This document shows positions 6,010 to 6,143 of a stretch of DNA of 6,143 bases, one piece after another. Origin of the DNA: CAYSSG01 sp964433635 (GTDB lineage: Bacteria; Atribacterota; Phoenicimicrobiia; Phoenicimicrobiales; Stramentimicrobiaceae); contig CAYSSG010000080.1 of the NCBI GenBank assembly GCA_964433635.1, positions 1 through 6,143 on the forward strand, in the 5' to 3' direction. Made by a program: the position numbers and the translations under genes. The notes under the pieces were generated by a model, which saw nothing but the letters and a program-made list of their open reading frames with translations, was not told the origin of the DNA and did not search any database. Positions within the stretch are counted from its first letter, which is position 1; the number at the start of each line of letters is the position of its first letter.

Positions 6010-6143
6010 CTACACCAGCGTCTTCTCATCCTCCGGGTCAAAGATATGGGTCTCGGCCATCTCCAGCGCCAGCTCCATCTCATCTCCGACCTTCAGGCGG
6101 GTACGGCTGTCCAGCTTGGCAATGAGGGAATGTTCACCGCAGA
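6010..6143 (-). CDS. ABC transporter ATP-binding protein, UgpC/MsmK type (C-terminal fragment)
   Basis: Only the last 43 codons are in the window; the gene continues past the right edge. The translation contains GEHSLIAKLDSRTRLKVGD, then EMELALEMAETHIFDPEDEKTLV and a TAG stop. This matches the end of the TOBE/MalK-like regulatory domain of ATPases that energise carbohydrate importers (UgpC, MsmK, MalK), where a K-V-G-D strand and a closing HxFDPExEK-type segment are typical. It would act at the inner face of the membrane with a permease pair and a binding protein that are not visible here. The nucleotide-binding motifs are outside the window, so the identification rests on the tail alone. Confidence 0.8.
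   Translation of the reverse strand, partial: CGEHSLIAKLDSRTRLKVGDEMELALEMAETHIFDPEDEKTLV

Overview
This window reads as an ordinary stretch of a Firmicutes (Clostridia-type) chromosome. The evidence is moderate GC content, strong AGGAGG/GAAGGAG-type ribosome binding sites, dense short-gap gene packing and the gene content: a Cof-type HAD phosphatase, a YqjE/PepT-like M20 peptidase, a single-anchor SIMPL protein and a UgpC/MsmK-type ABC ATPase tail. Assignment below class level is not possible from this sequence. I see no insertion sequence, phage gene, CRISPR array, tRNA or rRNA.

Layout from left to right. (1) A minus-strand pair, msrA (782-1324) then a SIMPL-domain membrane-anchored protein (25-759), separated by 22 bases and probably co-transcribed. 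(2) A minus-strand two-gene unit: a small MoaD/ThiS-like ubiquitin-fold protein (2275-2535) whose stop codon overlaps the start of a Cof-type HAD-IIB hydrolase (1445-2275) in a TAATG junction. It is preceded by a good sigma-70-type promoter with exact 17-base spacing. (3) A minus-strand AEC-family permease (2658-3641). (4) A 256-base divergent intergenic region with a 9-bp A/T-rich inverted repeat and an extended -10 promoter facing right. (5) The only plus-strand gene, a PAC2-family protein (3898-4758) starting at TTG. (6) A convergent junction with a hairpin that can act as a terminator in both directions and carries the PAC2 stop codon in its loop. (7) A minus-strand M20 peptidase (4798-5874). 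(8) The last 43 codons of a minus-strand ABC transporter ATPase that runs off the right edge (6010-6143).

Functional links are modest. MsrA and the SIMPL protein fit an oxidative-stress pair. The MoaD/ThiS-like protein and the HAD hydrolase are translationally coupled, but no E1-like activating enzyme or molybdenum/tungsten cofactor gene is visible nearby. The PAC2 protein stands alone, with no proteasome gene in view. I did not find a clear new multi-gene system. The best leads are the coupled MoaD-HAD pair, the solitary PAC2 gene and the inverted repeat in the divergent promoter region.
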